Source: Kuafuiihalomonas sp039024635 (GTDB taxonomy: Bacteria > Myxococcota > Kuafuiibacteriia > Kuafuiibacteriales > Kuafuiibacteriaceae). From it: a DNA stretch of 64,000 bases. The position numbers and the translations under genes are program-made. The DNA is taken from positions 124,001 through 188,000 of the forward strand of contig JBCCQA010000002.1 in the NCBI GenBank assembly GCA_039024635.1, written 5' to 3'. Below are positions 34,060 through 43,091 of this stretch, piece after piece. A model generated the notes under the pieces. The model saw only the letters and a program-made list of their open reading frames with translations. It did not search any database and was not told the origin of the DNA. Every line of letters starts with the position of its first letter. The stretch's first letter is position 1.

Positions 34060-37000
34060 ATGGTGGACGCATCATCCGCACGACGCCTGACCCTCGCGGG
34101 CGCCTGCGCCGGTGCATTCACCGAGCGTACCCGCCGCAAGGCAAGGGCCCACGTCGAGAACGGAGAGGCCTCCATCGAGGGCGCGAGCGGAAGCACGGTT
34201 CTGGTCTTCGTACGAGACCAACGGTCGAAGCCCTACCTCACCGCCGTCGACTATAGCGAAGTGGAGAACCGGGAGCGGGTTCAGGTCGAGTGCTCCTGCC
34301 CGTACTTCAAGGACGGCTATCCCTGCGCCCATATCTACGCCGCGCTGATCGCGACCGACGCGAGCGGTCTGGACCTGGTGAGCCACAACGCGCTGATGGG
34401 ACGACTGGACGTCGTTCAGTACTCCTCGGGACTGCCCGCCGACGACGACTGGTTCTTCGAAGGGGAGAACGGCTTCGCGAGTCGGGAGATCGCCAAGAAG
34501 TTCTTCGAAGACCACGGCGGCAACCGAGAGCCAGACTGGCGAGGCAGCCTGCAGAAGCTTCAAAAGAGTCTCCTCGCAACCGGACCGACGACCGAGCAGC
34601 TGCTCAACGAGCGACCCATCGACCGGATCGAGCTTCGAATTCATCCCGAGAAGTCGGAAGACAGGGGCACCCTCGTCGTCGAAATGTACGAACGAATTCC
34701 GGACCCAGAGCATCCGAGCGGAAGGCTGACGCCTCTCTACATCACCCGCCGAGACCTCGCCCGGTGCAGCAAAGGCGGGGACCGGCGCGCCCTGGATCTC
34801 CTCCTCGCCCATCCCATGGCGGCAGGTCTGATTCGACCTTCGGACCCGGGCCTCGCCCCGGTCTCCTCTCATCTCGCGATCGTTCCGGCCGCCCTTCACG
34901 ATTTGATGTTAGGGGCCTTGGTCGAGACGGCAGCCTTTCGATGCCCCGTCGACGAAGAGGGTCTGCGCACGACACCTCCGCTGGGCATCGACGCCGGACC
35001 TCCCTGGTCCTTCTCGGTCTTGGTGTCGGATGTCGTGAAAGGTATCTTGCACCGAGAAGTCGAAGGCCAACGCGAGGAGAGAGACGTCTCCGAAGCTCTG
35101 GTGGTCATCCGAGACGGACTAGTCCTCTTCGAGTCTGAGCTCGGACGACTGAACATTGGCGAAGAGCACGACTGGCTGAAGTTCTTTCGAAGGAATGGAG
35201 AGCTCGCCTTCTCGGACGAGCGACTTCGAGAGCTTTTGTCCGAGATGGGCCAGATTGGACACTTGCCCCGACTCGAGCTCCGACACCGCGACCTGGAAGT
35301 GGCCCATCCCGAACCCAAAACCCACGTGATGATCCACGAGGTGGATCCCAAAGCCCGAGCCGTTCCCGTCGACGTGAGCTTCGACTACGACGGGACAGGC
35401 TTTCGCTTGGAGGATTCCCGCTCGGCAGCCCTGGATCGAAACCGCTTCATCCTTCGAGATCGAGAGGCCGAGCGAAATGCCATCCGTCGACTCGGACAGT
35501 GTGGACTCCGAAGAGAGGAAGGCCTGGAGCCCCACCAGCTCTCCCTGAAGCCCTCCGAAGTCACGCCGGCCATTCGGGCCATGAGTCAGGCCGGCATCGA
35601 AGTCAGAGCCCGGGGACGTGCGGTCCGAGGCTTGACCGGCCAGAGCTTTCGCATCAGCTCCGGAATGGACTGGTTCGACCTTCAAGGCGAGGTCGACTTC
35701 GAAGGCATCAAGGTCCCCTTGCCCGAGCTGCTGACGGCGGTCCGAGAGCGCGAAGGGCTGGTCCGCTTGAGCGACGGGTCCGAGGGTCTCCTACCCGACG
35801 CTTGGGTGCGACGGATCGATGCTCTCAATCGGCTCAGTCAGAAAAAGGGCGGTCAGCTGCGCTTCGCGTCGGGCCAAGCGCTCCTTCTCGATGCCCTAGT
35901 TCGAGCCGCCGACATCGAACTGGAGGTCGACGACCGCTATGCTCGTCGCCAGGCCGAACTCAGCGGTACGCGGCAGGTCGAGGCGCAGCATGAGCCCGAC
36001 GGTTTCGAAGGCGAGCTGCGGCCGTATCAAAGGGAGGGCTTGGGCTGGCTAGAGTTCCTGGATCGGCTGGGCCTGGGCGGATGCCTTGCCGACGACATGG
36101 GCCTCGGCAAGACGGTCCAGGTGCTGGCCCTCCTCCTTGCTCGTGCGCTCTCCGGACGCCAGAACGGCCCGACCCTGCTCGTGGCCCCACGCAGCCTGGT
36201 CTACAACTGGCTTCGGGAGTCCGAACGTTTTGCCCCCTCCCTCAAGGTACTGGACTACACGGGCACCCAGCGCGCCGACAGCTTCGACGCAATGGACGCC
36301 CACGACCTGGTCGTGACGACCTACGGCACGGTGCGAAGGGACGTCGATCTGCTGCGGGAGCGAACCTTCGACTACGTGATCCTGGACGAGGCTCAAGCCA
36401 TCAAGAATCCCTCAGCCCAGTCCAGCAAGGCGTGCCGGGTCCTGAAGAGCCGTCACCGCCTGGCCTTGTCGGGAACCCCGATCGAAAACGACGCCATCGA
36501 ACTCTGGTCGATCTTCGAGTTCCTGAACCCCCGCATGCTGGGATCGCGCCAACAGTTCCACGCCCTGTCGCGCGCCGGCGGAAGTCTCCCCCTGGTGGCC
36601 AAAGGCTTGAAGCCGCTGCTCCTTCGCCGCACCAAGCAGCAGGTCTTGGCCGATCTTCCCGAGAAGACCGAACTGTCGATCCACTGCGAGCTCGGTCCGA
36701 CCCAGCGGGAACACTACGAGCGCCTTCGCGATCACTATCGCCACTCCATCAAGGAGAAGGTGGAGCAAGAGGGCCTGGGTAAGAGTCGAATGCACGTCCT
36801 GGAGGCCCTGCTCAGGCTTCGTCAGGCGGCCTGCCACATCGGCTTGGTGGATCCAAAGAAGAGCAAGGAGACGAGCAGCAAGATCGAATCCCTCATGGAT
36901 CACGTCCACGAGGTGCTCGCCGGTGGCCATAAGGCCCTAATCTTCTCTCAATTCGTAAAGCTGCTGCAGATCGTCCGGGAACGACTCGACGAGGAGCAAC

Positions 37001-37383
37001 TACCGTACGCCTACCTCGACGGCCAAACCACACGACGGGAGGAGCAGGTACAACGCTTCATGGAGAGCGAGGACGTCGGGCTCTTCCTGATCAGCCTCAA
37101 GGCTGGCGGTTTGGGGTTGAACCTGACGGCGGCCGACTACGTCTTCATCCTCGATCCCTGGTGGAACCCGGCCGTGGAGGCCCAGGCTATCGATAGAGCC
37201 CACCGAATCGGCCAGACCCGTCCCGTTTTCGCCTACCGCTTCGTGGCCCGGGATACGGTGGAGGAGAAGATCATCGAACTGCACGCCCATAAGAGGAAGC
37301 TGGCCGATGCCCTGGTCTCGGCCGATGACCAGTTTCTCAAGGATCTCACCCTCGAGGACCTGCGGCATCTATTCGGGGCCTGA
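34060..37383 (+). CDS. SWIM zinc-finger SNF2/HepA-family helicase
   Basis: An 1107-residue DNA translocase. A SWIM zinc finger is at residues 78-91 (Cys78, Cys80, Cys89, His91). A long divergent middle region (100-630) follows. The SNF2 ATPase has motif I DDMGLGKT at 678-685, motif II DEAQ at 776-779, 'ALSGTPIEND', and a C-terminal helicase half with 'LISLKAGGLGLNLT' and 'QAIDRAHRIGQ'. Such proteins remodel nucleic acid-protein complexes. Bacterial members are often linked to transcription recycling or repair, but the target here is unknown. I placed the start at the ATG just before 'VDASSARRL'. The frame is open further upstream only through the DUF547 gene. Confidence 0.92.
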   Translation: MVDASSARRLTLAGACAGAFTERTRRKARAHVENGEASIEGASGSTVLVFVRDQRSKPYLTAVDYSEVENRERVQVECSCPYFKDGYPCAHIYAALIATDASGLDLVSHNALMGRLDVVQYSSGLPADDDWFFEGENGFASREIAKKFFEDHGGNREPDWRGSLQKLQKSLLATGPTTEQLLNERPIDRIELRIHPEKSEDRGTLVVEMYERIPDPEHPSGRLTPLYITRRDLARCSKGGDRRALDLLLAHPMAAGLIRPSDPGLAPVSSHLAIVPAALHDLMLGALVETAAFRCPVDEEGLRTTPPLGIDAGPPWSFSVLVSDVVKGILHREVEGQREERDVSEALVVIRDGLVLFESELGRLNIGEEHDWLKFFRRNGELAFSDERLRELLSEMGQIGHLPRLELRHRDLEVAHPEPKTHVMIHEVDPKARAVPVDVSFDYDGTGFRLEDSRSAALDRNRFILRDREAERNAIRRLGQCGLRREEGLEPHQLSLKPSEVTPAIRAMSQAGIEVRARGRAVRGLTGQSFRISSGMDWFDLQGEVDFEGIKVPLPELLTAVREREGLVRLSDGSEGLLPDAWVRRIDALNRLSQKKGGQLRFASGQALLLDALVRAADIELEVDDRYARRQAELSGTRQVEAQHEPDGFEGELRPYQREGLGWLEFLDRLGLGGCLADDMGLGKTVQVLALLLARALSGRQNGPTLLVAPRSLVYNWLRESERFAPSLKVLDYTGTQRADSFDAMDAHDLVVTTYGTVRRDVDLLRERTFDYVILDEAQAIKNPSAQSSKACRVLKSRHRLALSGTPIENDAIELWSIFEFLNPRMLGSRQQFHALSRAGGSLPLVAKGLKPLLLRRTKQQVLADLPEKTELSIHCELGPTQREHYERLRDHYRHSIKEKVEQEGLGKSRMHVLEALLRLRQAACHIGLVDPKKSKETSSKIESLMDHVHEVLAGGHKALIFSQFVKLLQIVRERLDEEQLPYAYLDGQTTRREEQVQRFMESEDVGLFLISLKAGGLGLNLTAADYVFILDPWWNPAVEAQAIDRAHRIGQTRPVFAYRFVARDTVEEKIIELHAHKRKLADALVSADDQFLKDLTLEDLRHLFGA

Positions 37384-37472
37384 GCAGGCCCAACGATTTT
37401 CGTCGTCCTGTGCATTGACCAGCCCCTTCGCTGGGCGCGACAACGTCCGACGCCCATGGGGCGAGATTCATC

Positions 37473-37916
37473 ATGTCGAGCGTCAACAGAGTCTTCTTAA
37501 TTGGAAACCTGGGAGCCGATCCCGAGGTTCGGTACACCCAAGGCGGATCCCCGGTCGCCAACTTCAGAATCGCCACCACCGAGACGTGGAACGACCGAAA
37601 TGGTCAGCGTCAGGAGAAGACCGAGTGGCACCGAATCGTCGTTTGGGGAAAGCAAGCCGAGACCTGCGGCGAGTACCTGAGCAAGGGTCGATCGGTTTGT
37701 ATCGAAGGCAAGCTCGAGACCCGAGAATGGGAAGATCGAGAAGGCCAGCGCCGCTTCACCACGGAGATCAAAGCAGATCGCGTGACCTTCCTCGGCGGAC
37801 GAGGGGAAGGCGGCGGCGGCGGTCCGAGCCGTAGCCGATCCATGGGCGGCAACGACATGGGCGGAGGCTACGCCGAAGAGCCGCCGCCCATCGACGACAG
37901 CGACATCCCCTTCTGA
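37473..37916 (+). CDS. ssb: Single-stranded DNA-binding protein
   Basis: A 147-residue SSB. The OB fold covers residues 1-108 ('SSVNRVFLIGNLGADPEVRY', 'TEWHRIVVWGKQAETC'), a Gly/Ser/Arg linker follows, and the acidic tip DDSDIPF ends the protein. That tip is the standard docking site for repair and replication partners. It tetramerises on single-stranded DNA in replication, repair and recombination. It lies 89 nt after the SNF2 helicase gene and ends 10 nt from a convergent lipoprotein gene. Confidence 0.96.
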   Translation: MSSVNRVFLIGNLGADPEVRYTQGGSPVANFRIATTETWNDRNGQRQEKTEWHRIVVWGKQAETCGEYLSKGRSVCIEGKLETREWEDREGQRRFTTEIKADRVTFLGGRGEGGGGGPSRSRSMGGNDMGGGYAEEPPPIDDSDIPF

Positions 37917-37926
37917 CCGAGGGGGC

Positions 37927-38421
37927 TCAGCCCTCCTCGTCGTCCCAAGGCGTCGTGACGTCGATCTCGGTGTCGCCTTCGTCCGTGCCCCCAAAGTCAT
38001 CCTCGCGGCGGGGGGCTGGAACCTTGTCGGGATCAATCTCGACGAAGGGGGGTTCTTCGAATTCCAGGAGCCACTTCCCGTCGACTCTGTGCCAGGACTG
38101 ACGAATCACTTCATTCTTCACCGTGACCGACGGGAGGCGCATGTAGCGAAATCGTACCGTGATGTCGGCCGCATCGTCGGACTGAACGTCGACGCGAAGG
38201 ACCTTGATGTCTTCGATTTGAAGACCGGACCCTTCGTCCTCGAGCGTCGCAAGGAAGGAAGCCCGAAGATCGTTGGGGCGAAAGGCGGCGGCCCGCTCGT
38301 AGTACTGCCAACGCATGGCTTCCAGGTAGGCATCGACGGAGGTTTGGAGCTGCTGGTTCTTTTGGGCAGAGGTCGCGCAGGCGGAGGCGAGAAGGACCAT
38401 CCAGAGCAGGGGTCTCACCAA
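37927..38421 (-). CDS. Predicted lipoprotein of unknown function
   Basis: A 164-residue protein with a lipoprotein signal ending LASAC (Cys15). The middle has 'AYLEAMRWQYYERAAAFRP' followed by a beta-sheet-like segment with 'WHRVDGKWLLEFEEPP', a pattern shared by NTF2-like lipoproteins. The last ~35 residues are very acidic. It may start at TTG 38421 or the adjacent GTG. It is 28 nt downstream of crcB on the same strand and so is probably the last gene of the signalling operon. Confidence 0.75.
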   Translation of the reverse strand: MVRPLLWMVLLASACATSAQKNQQLQTSVDAYLEAMRWQYYERAAAFRPNDLRASFLATLEDEGSGLQIEDIKVLRVDVQSDDAADITVRFRYMRLPSVTVKNEVIRQSWHRVDGKWLLEFEEPPFVEIDPDKVPAPRREDDFGGTDEGDTEIDVTTPWDDEEG

Positions 38422-38449
38422 TCCATCATCGAGAGTGCTGCGATCGGGG

Positions 38450-38821
38450 TCAATGGCTCGTGATCAAGCGTCCGACGCTCCAGCCCAGGAGGCCCAGGGC
38501 CAAACAAAGGACCAAGGTGAGCGCCCCGTAGAGCAGACTGGCCGCCCAACGACCGGCCGAAGCCAACGAGATCAGCTCCAAGTTGAAAGTGGAGTAGGTC
38601 GTGAGGGCACCGAGACCTCCTGTCCCCAAGAGGCGAAGAATGAGATGATCCCGGGCCAAGCCGTGACCCAGCGCCCATGATGCGAGAAGGGCGAGCAAGA
38701 AACATCCTGCGGCATTGGCCGCCATCGTCCCCCAAGGGAAGTCGTGGTTGAGCTGAAGGGAGACCCAGTGTCGAAGGAGAGCTCCGACGGCACCTCCCAC
38801 TCCTACGACGAGCCACTCCAT
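38450..38821 (-). CDS. crcB: Fluoride ion channel CrcB (Fluc)
   Basis: A 123-residue protein with four transmembrane helices. The family signature 'GTGGLGALTTYSTFNLEL' includes the central break and Phe that line the double pore. CrcB forms an antiparallel dimer that exports fluoride. The upstream gap is only 34 nt, too short for a fluoride riboswitch, so regulation by that route is unlikely here. It follows the diguanylate cyclase gene on the same strand. Confidence 0.93.
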   Translation of the reverse strand: MEWLVVGVGGAVGALLRHWVSLQLNHDFPWGTMAANAAGCFLLALLASWALGHGLARDHLILRLLGTGGLGALTTYSTFNLELISLASAGRWAASLLYGALTLVLCLALGLLGWSVGRLITSH

Positions 38822-38855
38822 GACCCCCGGGATCCTGCTGATGGGTAGGCTGCTA

Positions 38856-40427
38856 TCAAGCCCTTTCCACCCGGTTTCGCCCCATCTGCTTCGCCCGATA
38901 GAGCGCTTCGTCGGCCGCGTGGAGGAGCTGTTCTCGATCGTTGACCGAAGGGAAGCCGGCCAGGCCAGCGCTGAAGGTTACGGAGAAGGGTCCGTCCCCA
39001 GTCTCGAAGACCTCCTTCTCAAAAGCGCGTCGGAGGCCATCGATGACCTGCGTCGCCTGCTCGAGGGATGCTTCAGGCATGCAGAAGACGAACTCTTCGC
39101 CGCCGTAGCGGCCAAGAACGTCGGAGCTCCGAAGCCGGCGGGCCATGGCTCGCGCCAAGCGCCGGATCACGATGTCCCCAACCGGGTGGCCAAAGCGATC
39201 GTTGATGGTCTTGAAGTGGTCGATATCCACCATGCCGCACACGAGGCCCGTTCCCTGGCGCCCCGACCTTCGAAGCTCCTCGTCTAGACGCTCCTTGAAA
39301 GGCACGTGGCGAAGCAATCCAGTGAGACCATCCCTGGTGATCGAAGCTTCGAGCTGGCGGGCTCGAGAAGCCTTGGTGCGGATGACGTCGACCATCACGT
39401 CGACGTTGTCGCCCTTAGCGACGAAGGCGTCGCCTTGGTTTCGCATTACCGCTCTGTGGGTCGTGGAACGCTGGTCCGCCGAAAGAAAGACGATGGGGAT
39501 GGAGAGGAAGCTGGCCTCCTGACGGATGACGGCCGCCAGCTCGAAGCCGTCGCAGTGCGGCATGTGGAGATCGGTGACGATCACGTCCGCGCGCTGTTCC
39601 CGGAGGGCGGCCGTGACCCTTTCGACCTGACCGACGACCTGGACATCGATGCCCTCCAAGCTGAGCAAGGATTGGAGATCCCTGGCAAACTCGAGGTCAT
39701 CATCGACCAAGAGGACCTTGGGTCGCTCGATCCGAAGGCCTCGACCCACCTCATGGATCAGCTGCAGGACGTGATGGAGTTGTACCGGCTCCACGAGTAC
39801 GCCATGGGCACCTGCGCGCACTGCAGCCAAACGAAGCTCGAAGTGGTCTCGCTCGATGATGGCGATGCGCGGTGGTCGAGGCGCCGTGACTGTCTGGAGA
39901 TCTTGGGTCGGGCAGACTTCGGCCGCCTCCATCATGGCCAAGCCCGAGATCACGACGCCGACGTCGTTGTCGCTCCCGTGCAGGACCTCGGGCTCGAACA
40001 GTGCAACCTCGAGTCCTTCTCGACGAAGCATCGGTGCGAAACGTGCCTGGACCTCCGGCTCCAGGAACACGACCTTTCTCCCGCGCTTGGGCGCCGATAC
40101 CACCGAATGCGGCGAGGGCTCGGCCAGGAGCTCGTCTTGGGCAGACTTCACCGATGCCCTCAGATCCGCCAGGGCTTCATGCATGATGATACGGTTGTGG
40201 ATGTCGGCGTAAGCGGCCTGCTCGGCCCGGCGGGCACTCTCGGCGACGCTCACGAGCCCGAAGGTCCCACAGGCCCCGACGATGCGGTGGAGCGCGCTCC
40301 GTACGACGTCTTCTCGAGGTGGAACGCGGGCGTATGCGTCTTCGACTTCGGCCAATCGACCGGGAAGACTCTCAACGTGACGACGTCGAACTGCGTCCAG
40401 CTCCGCCAAGAGCTCGGGCTGAGTCAC
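38856..40427 (-). CDS. HPt-REC-GGDEF diguanylate cyclase
   Basis: A 523-residue multidomain response regulator. It begins with an HPt-like helical domain ('ALHRIVGACGTFGL', His phospho-acceptor candidate) to about residue 110. A divergent receiver-like domain follows (~120-235) lacking a clear acceptor Asp. A standard receiver has 'VLLVDDD' and 'DVIVTDLHMPHCDGF' (~245-365). The GGDEF domain has an intact GGEEF at 442-446 and an RSSD I-site just before it. It should make cyclic di-GMP under phosphorelay control with product inhibition. The GTG start overlaps the stop of the response regulator gene. Confidence 0.9.
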   Translation of the reverse strand: MTQPELLAELDAVRRRHVESLPGRLAEVEDAYARVPPREDVVRSALHRIVGACGTFGLVSVAESARRAEQAAYADIHNRIIMHEALADLRASVKSAQDELLAEPSPHSVVSAPKRGRKVVFLEPEVQARFAPMLRREGLEVALFEPEVLHGSDNDVGVVISGLAMMEAAEVCPTQDLQTVTAPRPPRIAIIERDHFELRLAAVRAGAHGVLVEPVQLHHVLQLIHEVGRGLRIERPKVLLVDDDLEFARDLQSLLSLEGIDVQVVGQVERVTAALREQRADVIVTDLHMPHCDGFELAAVIRQEASFLSIPIVFLSADQRSTTHRAVMRNQGDAFVAKGDNVDVMVDVIRTKASRARQLEASITRDGLTGLLRHVPFKERLDEELRRSGRQGTGLVCGMVDIDHFKTINDRFGHPVGDIVIRRLARAMARRLRSSDVLGRYGGEEFVFCMPEASLEQATQVIDGLRRAFEKEVFETGDGPFSVTFSAGLAGFPSVNDREQLLHAADEALYRAKQMGRNRVERA

Positions 40428-40780
40428 GGCAAGGCCCCCAGGACCCTCTGGTCCAGACTGAGGGGATCGAAGGGCTTGGGAATGACGCTCGCGAATCCCT
40501 GAGAGGCGAGCTCGGGTTCGTAGGTGATGGAGCGAGCCGTCATGAGAATCGCGACCACGTGCTCGCCCCAAACCGTGCGCCTCATTCGCCGGAGTGTCTC
40601 GACGCCATCCAGCCCCGGCATCATCAAGTCCATCAAGACGATCTCCGGCTTGAAGACGAGTCCCAAACGCAAGGCACTCTGGCCATCGGGTGCCTCAGCG
40701 ACATCAAATCGGCGCTTGAGGACAAGGGAGGCAATGTGTCGGATATCTTCGTCGTCCTCGACCAGGAGCAAACGCTTCAC
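40424..40780 (-). CDS. Single-domain response regulator
   Basis: A 118-residue CheY-like receiver. Acidic residues are in 'LLVEDDEDI', the phospho-acceptor is Asp51 in 'IVLMDLMMPGLDG', the switch Thr is in 'AILMTA', and Lys is in 'IPKPFDPLS'. No output domain. It overlaps the upstream kinase and the downstream HPt-GGDEF gene by 4 nt each, so it is likely the relay between them. Confidence 0.92.
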   Translation of the reverse strand: MKRLLLVEDDEDIRHIASLVLKRRFDVAEAPDGQSALRLGLVFKPEIVLMDLMMPGLDGVETLRRMRRTVWGEHVVAILMTARSITYEPELASQGFASVIPKPFDPLSLDQRVLGALP

Positions 40781-43041
40781 GCCCTGGCCTCAAGGACCGA
40801 CGCCAAAGGAAGCTCGAAGTAGAAGCTCGTCCCTCCCCCGGGCCTGTCTTCGAAACCCATGCGCCCCTCCATGGCCTCGACCAAGGCCTTCGAGATCGCT
40901 AGACCGAGACCCGTCCCGCCGACCCGTCGTGTCCGCGACTGCCCCGACTGGGCGAACTTCTCAAAGATGCGCGGACGAAACTCTTCCGAGATTCCCGGAC
41001 CTCGATCCCGGACCTCGAAGCGCACATAGTCTCCTCGGCGACTGGCCTCCACTTCGACCAGGCTGCCGGTAGATCCGAACTTGGCGGCATTGGACAAGAG
41101 GTTGGCCAGAACCTGCTGAAGTCGCTGCTCGTCAGCCTGCACCAGAAGAGAATCCTGGCACTGGACCTGAACTCTGACCCCCGTTCCCGCGAACAGCGGC
41201 CTGTTCAACCGCACAGCTTCGTCCAAGAGCTGGGCGACGGAAAGAGACCTCTGTTCGGGTTGGAAACGACCTTCTTCCAGCTTCTGAATGTCCAAGACGT
41301 CGTCCACCAGGTCTTTGAGGCGTCTTCCATTCCGGGCCGCGAGCTCCACCATCTGCCGCTCCTCGGGCCCGAACTGACCGCTGGCCACCTCCAAGAGGCG
41401 CAGTGAACCAAGGACCGAAGTCAAAGGGGTCCGAAGCTCGTGGCTGGCGACGGCTACGAATTCGCTCTTGAGGCGCTCGACCTCCTTGCGCTCTGTGATG
41501 TCTCGGATCTGGCCCATGAAGGCCAGGGGTGCTCCAGCTTCGTCCCTGACCACAGTCGCCACCAGCTCGGCGTCGAAATGCGTTCCGTCGGCCCTGGCCA
41601 TCGAGAGCTCGAAGGCGTCGTCATCTCCGCTCTCGGAGGAAGCGGCGTTGAAACGGGCCCGGCCCATGGCCAGGAAGTCGGCCCGGTCGGCGTAAAGGAC
41701 GGACGTTTCTCTCCCCGCCAGCTCGTCTTGAGAGTAGCCGAAGAGTCGCTCGAACATGGGGTTGACCAGCATGATGCGACGGTCCATCGCCGAAGCTACG
41801 ACGATGGCAACCGGAGCATCTCGAAACAGGCTTTCGAACAGGTGGCGCTGGTGTTCGATGGATGCGTCCTGTTCGTTCTCGCGAATCAGTTGCCCGACCG
41901 AGGCGGCCACCAGTCCGATGAACTCGACGTCGTAGTCGGCCGGGGGCTGGGTGGCATCGGGATCGAAGAGGGCCAAGACCCCCCGAATGCGGCTTCCGAC
42001 CCGGACCGGGGCGGCAATGAAGGCGCCGTGGTGGCCGACACCCGAGCGTTTTCGCCCGTGGCGAAGAACGGCGGCCATCAGCGCGGTATCGAGGGCAGGC
42101 TCGGTCCCCCAGGCCGGAAGAAGAGCTTCCGGATCCATGGTAAGGCAGAGCCGGGCCATGCCGGTCTTGGTCCGGGCCGCCCCCAAGTAGGCCGCGACCG
42201 TGTCTTCGATGCCCCCGAACTCCTGCATCATCGAAAGCTGCTGAAGGGCTTTTAGGCGGCTCGCCTGAGCCTGAGCTCGCCGAGCTTGCTCGGCGAGAGA
42301 GGCCTGGATCCCTTCGTCCTCAGTGACGTCGGCGAAGACCCCAAAGACGCTCACGGCCTCACCCTCGGCGTCCACCTCGACCCGACCCGAAGAGCGTACG
42401 ATACGCTCCGTACCGTCCGTCCGGATCAATCGAAGCTTGAACTGAAAGCTGCCTCGCTCCTCGATGGCCTCGTTGAGCAAGCCTTCGACGACGTGTCTGT
42501 CCTCGGGGTGAAAGAAGCCAATCGCCTCGGCAAGCTCGGGCTCGTAGTCCGCAGGTGTCCCGTGGATGCGACGAACTTCGGGGGACCAGTAGACCTCCGA
42601 GCGCACCAGATCGACCTTCCATGTCCCTACTCGTGCCATCTCCTCTGCCATCTCGAGCTGACGGACATACTGTTCGTAAGCCTGGGTTCGGGCCTTCTCT
42701 CGAGTAACGTCGACGACGGTAGCGAAAATCATGTCCCGAGGTCCGGGTACGGCGGCCCATCGAAAGGTCTTCGTACCGTCGGCAGTCAGATAGCGGTTCT
42801 CGAACTGCAGCGTCGGTCGGCCGTTCACCAATCGGTTCAGCTCAGCCACAGTCGCCTCTCGGTCTCTGGGGTCGACCATGTCGATGAAGGGCCGGTCGAC
42901 GAGCTCGGAGGCCGGGCATCCCATGAGCTCTTCGAAGGCTGGGTTGACATAGTCGAAGGTCCCATCGGTTCGAGCGATGACCTGGGGCACATTGCTGTCG
43001 TGGAAAAAGGTCGCGAAGTCATCGGGACCGACGGTGCTCAC
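40777..43041 (-). CDS. PAS/GAF sensor histidine kinase
   Basis: A 754-residue cytoplasmic kinase with no membrane segment. The order is PAS (~5-120), PAS (~130-250), GAF-like (~270-390), PAS (~395-515), HisKA with phospho-acceptor His534 in 'VAVASHELRTPLTS', and HATPase_c with 'LANLLSNAAKFG' and 'GGTGLGLAISKALV'. It starts at GTG. The multiple PAS domains suggest redox, light or small-molecule input, but no cofactor residues can be singled out. It is the first gene of a coupled relay with the response regulator and cyclase that follow. Confidence 0.92.
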   Translation of the reverse strand: MSTVGPDDFATFFHDSNVPQVIARTDGTFDYVNPAFEELMGCPASELVDRPFIDMVDPRDREATVAELNRLVNGRPTLQFENRYLTADGTKTFRWAAVPGPRDMIFATVVDVTREKARTQAYEQYVRQLEMAEEMARVGTWKVDLVRSEVYWSPEVRRIHGTPADYEPELAEAIGFFHPEDRHVVEGLLNEAIEERGSFQFKLRLIRTDGTERIVRSSGRVEVDAEGEAVSVFGVFADVTEDEGIQASLAEQARRAQAQASRLKALQQLSMMQEFGGIEDTVAAYLGAARTKTGMARLCLTMDPEALLPAWGTEPALDTALMAAVLRHGRKRSGVGHHGAFIAAPVRVGSRIRGVLALFDPDATQPPADYDVEFIGLVAASVGQLIRENEQDASIEHQRHLFESLFRDAPVAIVVASAMDRRIMLVNPMFERLFGYSQDELAGRETSVLYADRADFLAMGRARFNAASSESGDDDAFELSMARADGTHFDAELVATVVRDEAGAPLAFMGQIRDITERKEVERLKSEFVAVASHELRTPLTSVLGSLRLLEVASGQFGPEERQMVELAARNGRRLKDLVDDVLDIQKLEEGRFQPEQRSLSVAQLLDEAVRLNRPLFAGTGVRVQVQCQDSLLVQADEQRLQQVLANLLSNAAKFGSTGSLVEVEASRRGDYVRFEVRDRGPGISEEFRPRIFEKFAQSGQSRTRRVGGTGLGLAISKALVEAMEGRMGFEDRPGGGTSFYFELPLASVLEARA

Positions 43042-43091
43042 CCCTCACTCGTTCGGCCGTGTCGCCGACTCGTTGAGATTCGAGAGGCGGA

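Noticed and set aside
38822..38855. Fluoride riboswitch upstream of crcB.
   Set aside because: Only 34 bases separate crcB from the preceding gene, too few for the riboswitch, and no pseudoknot pattern is visible.
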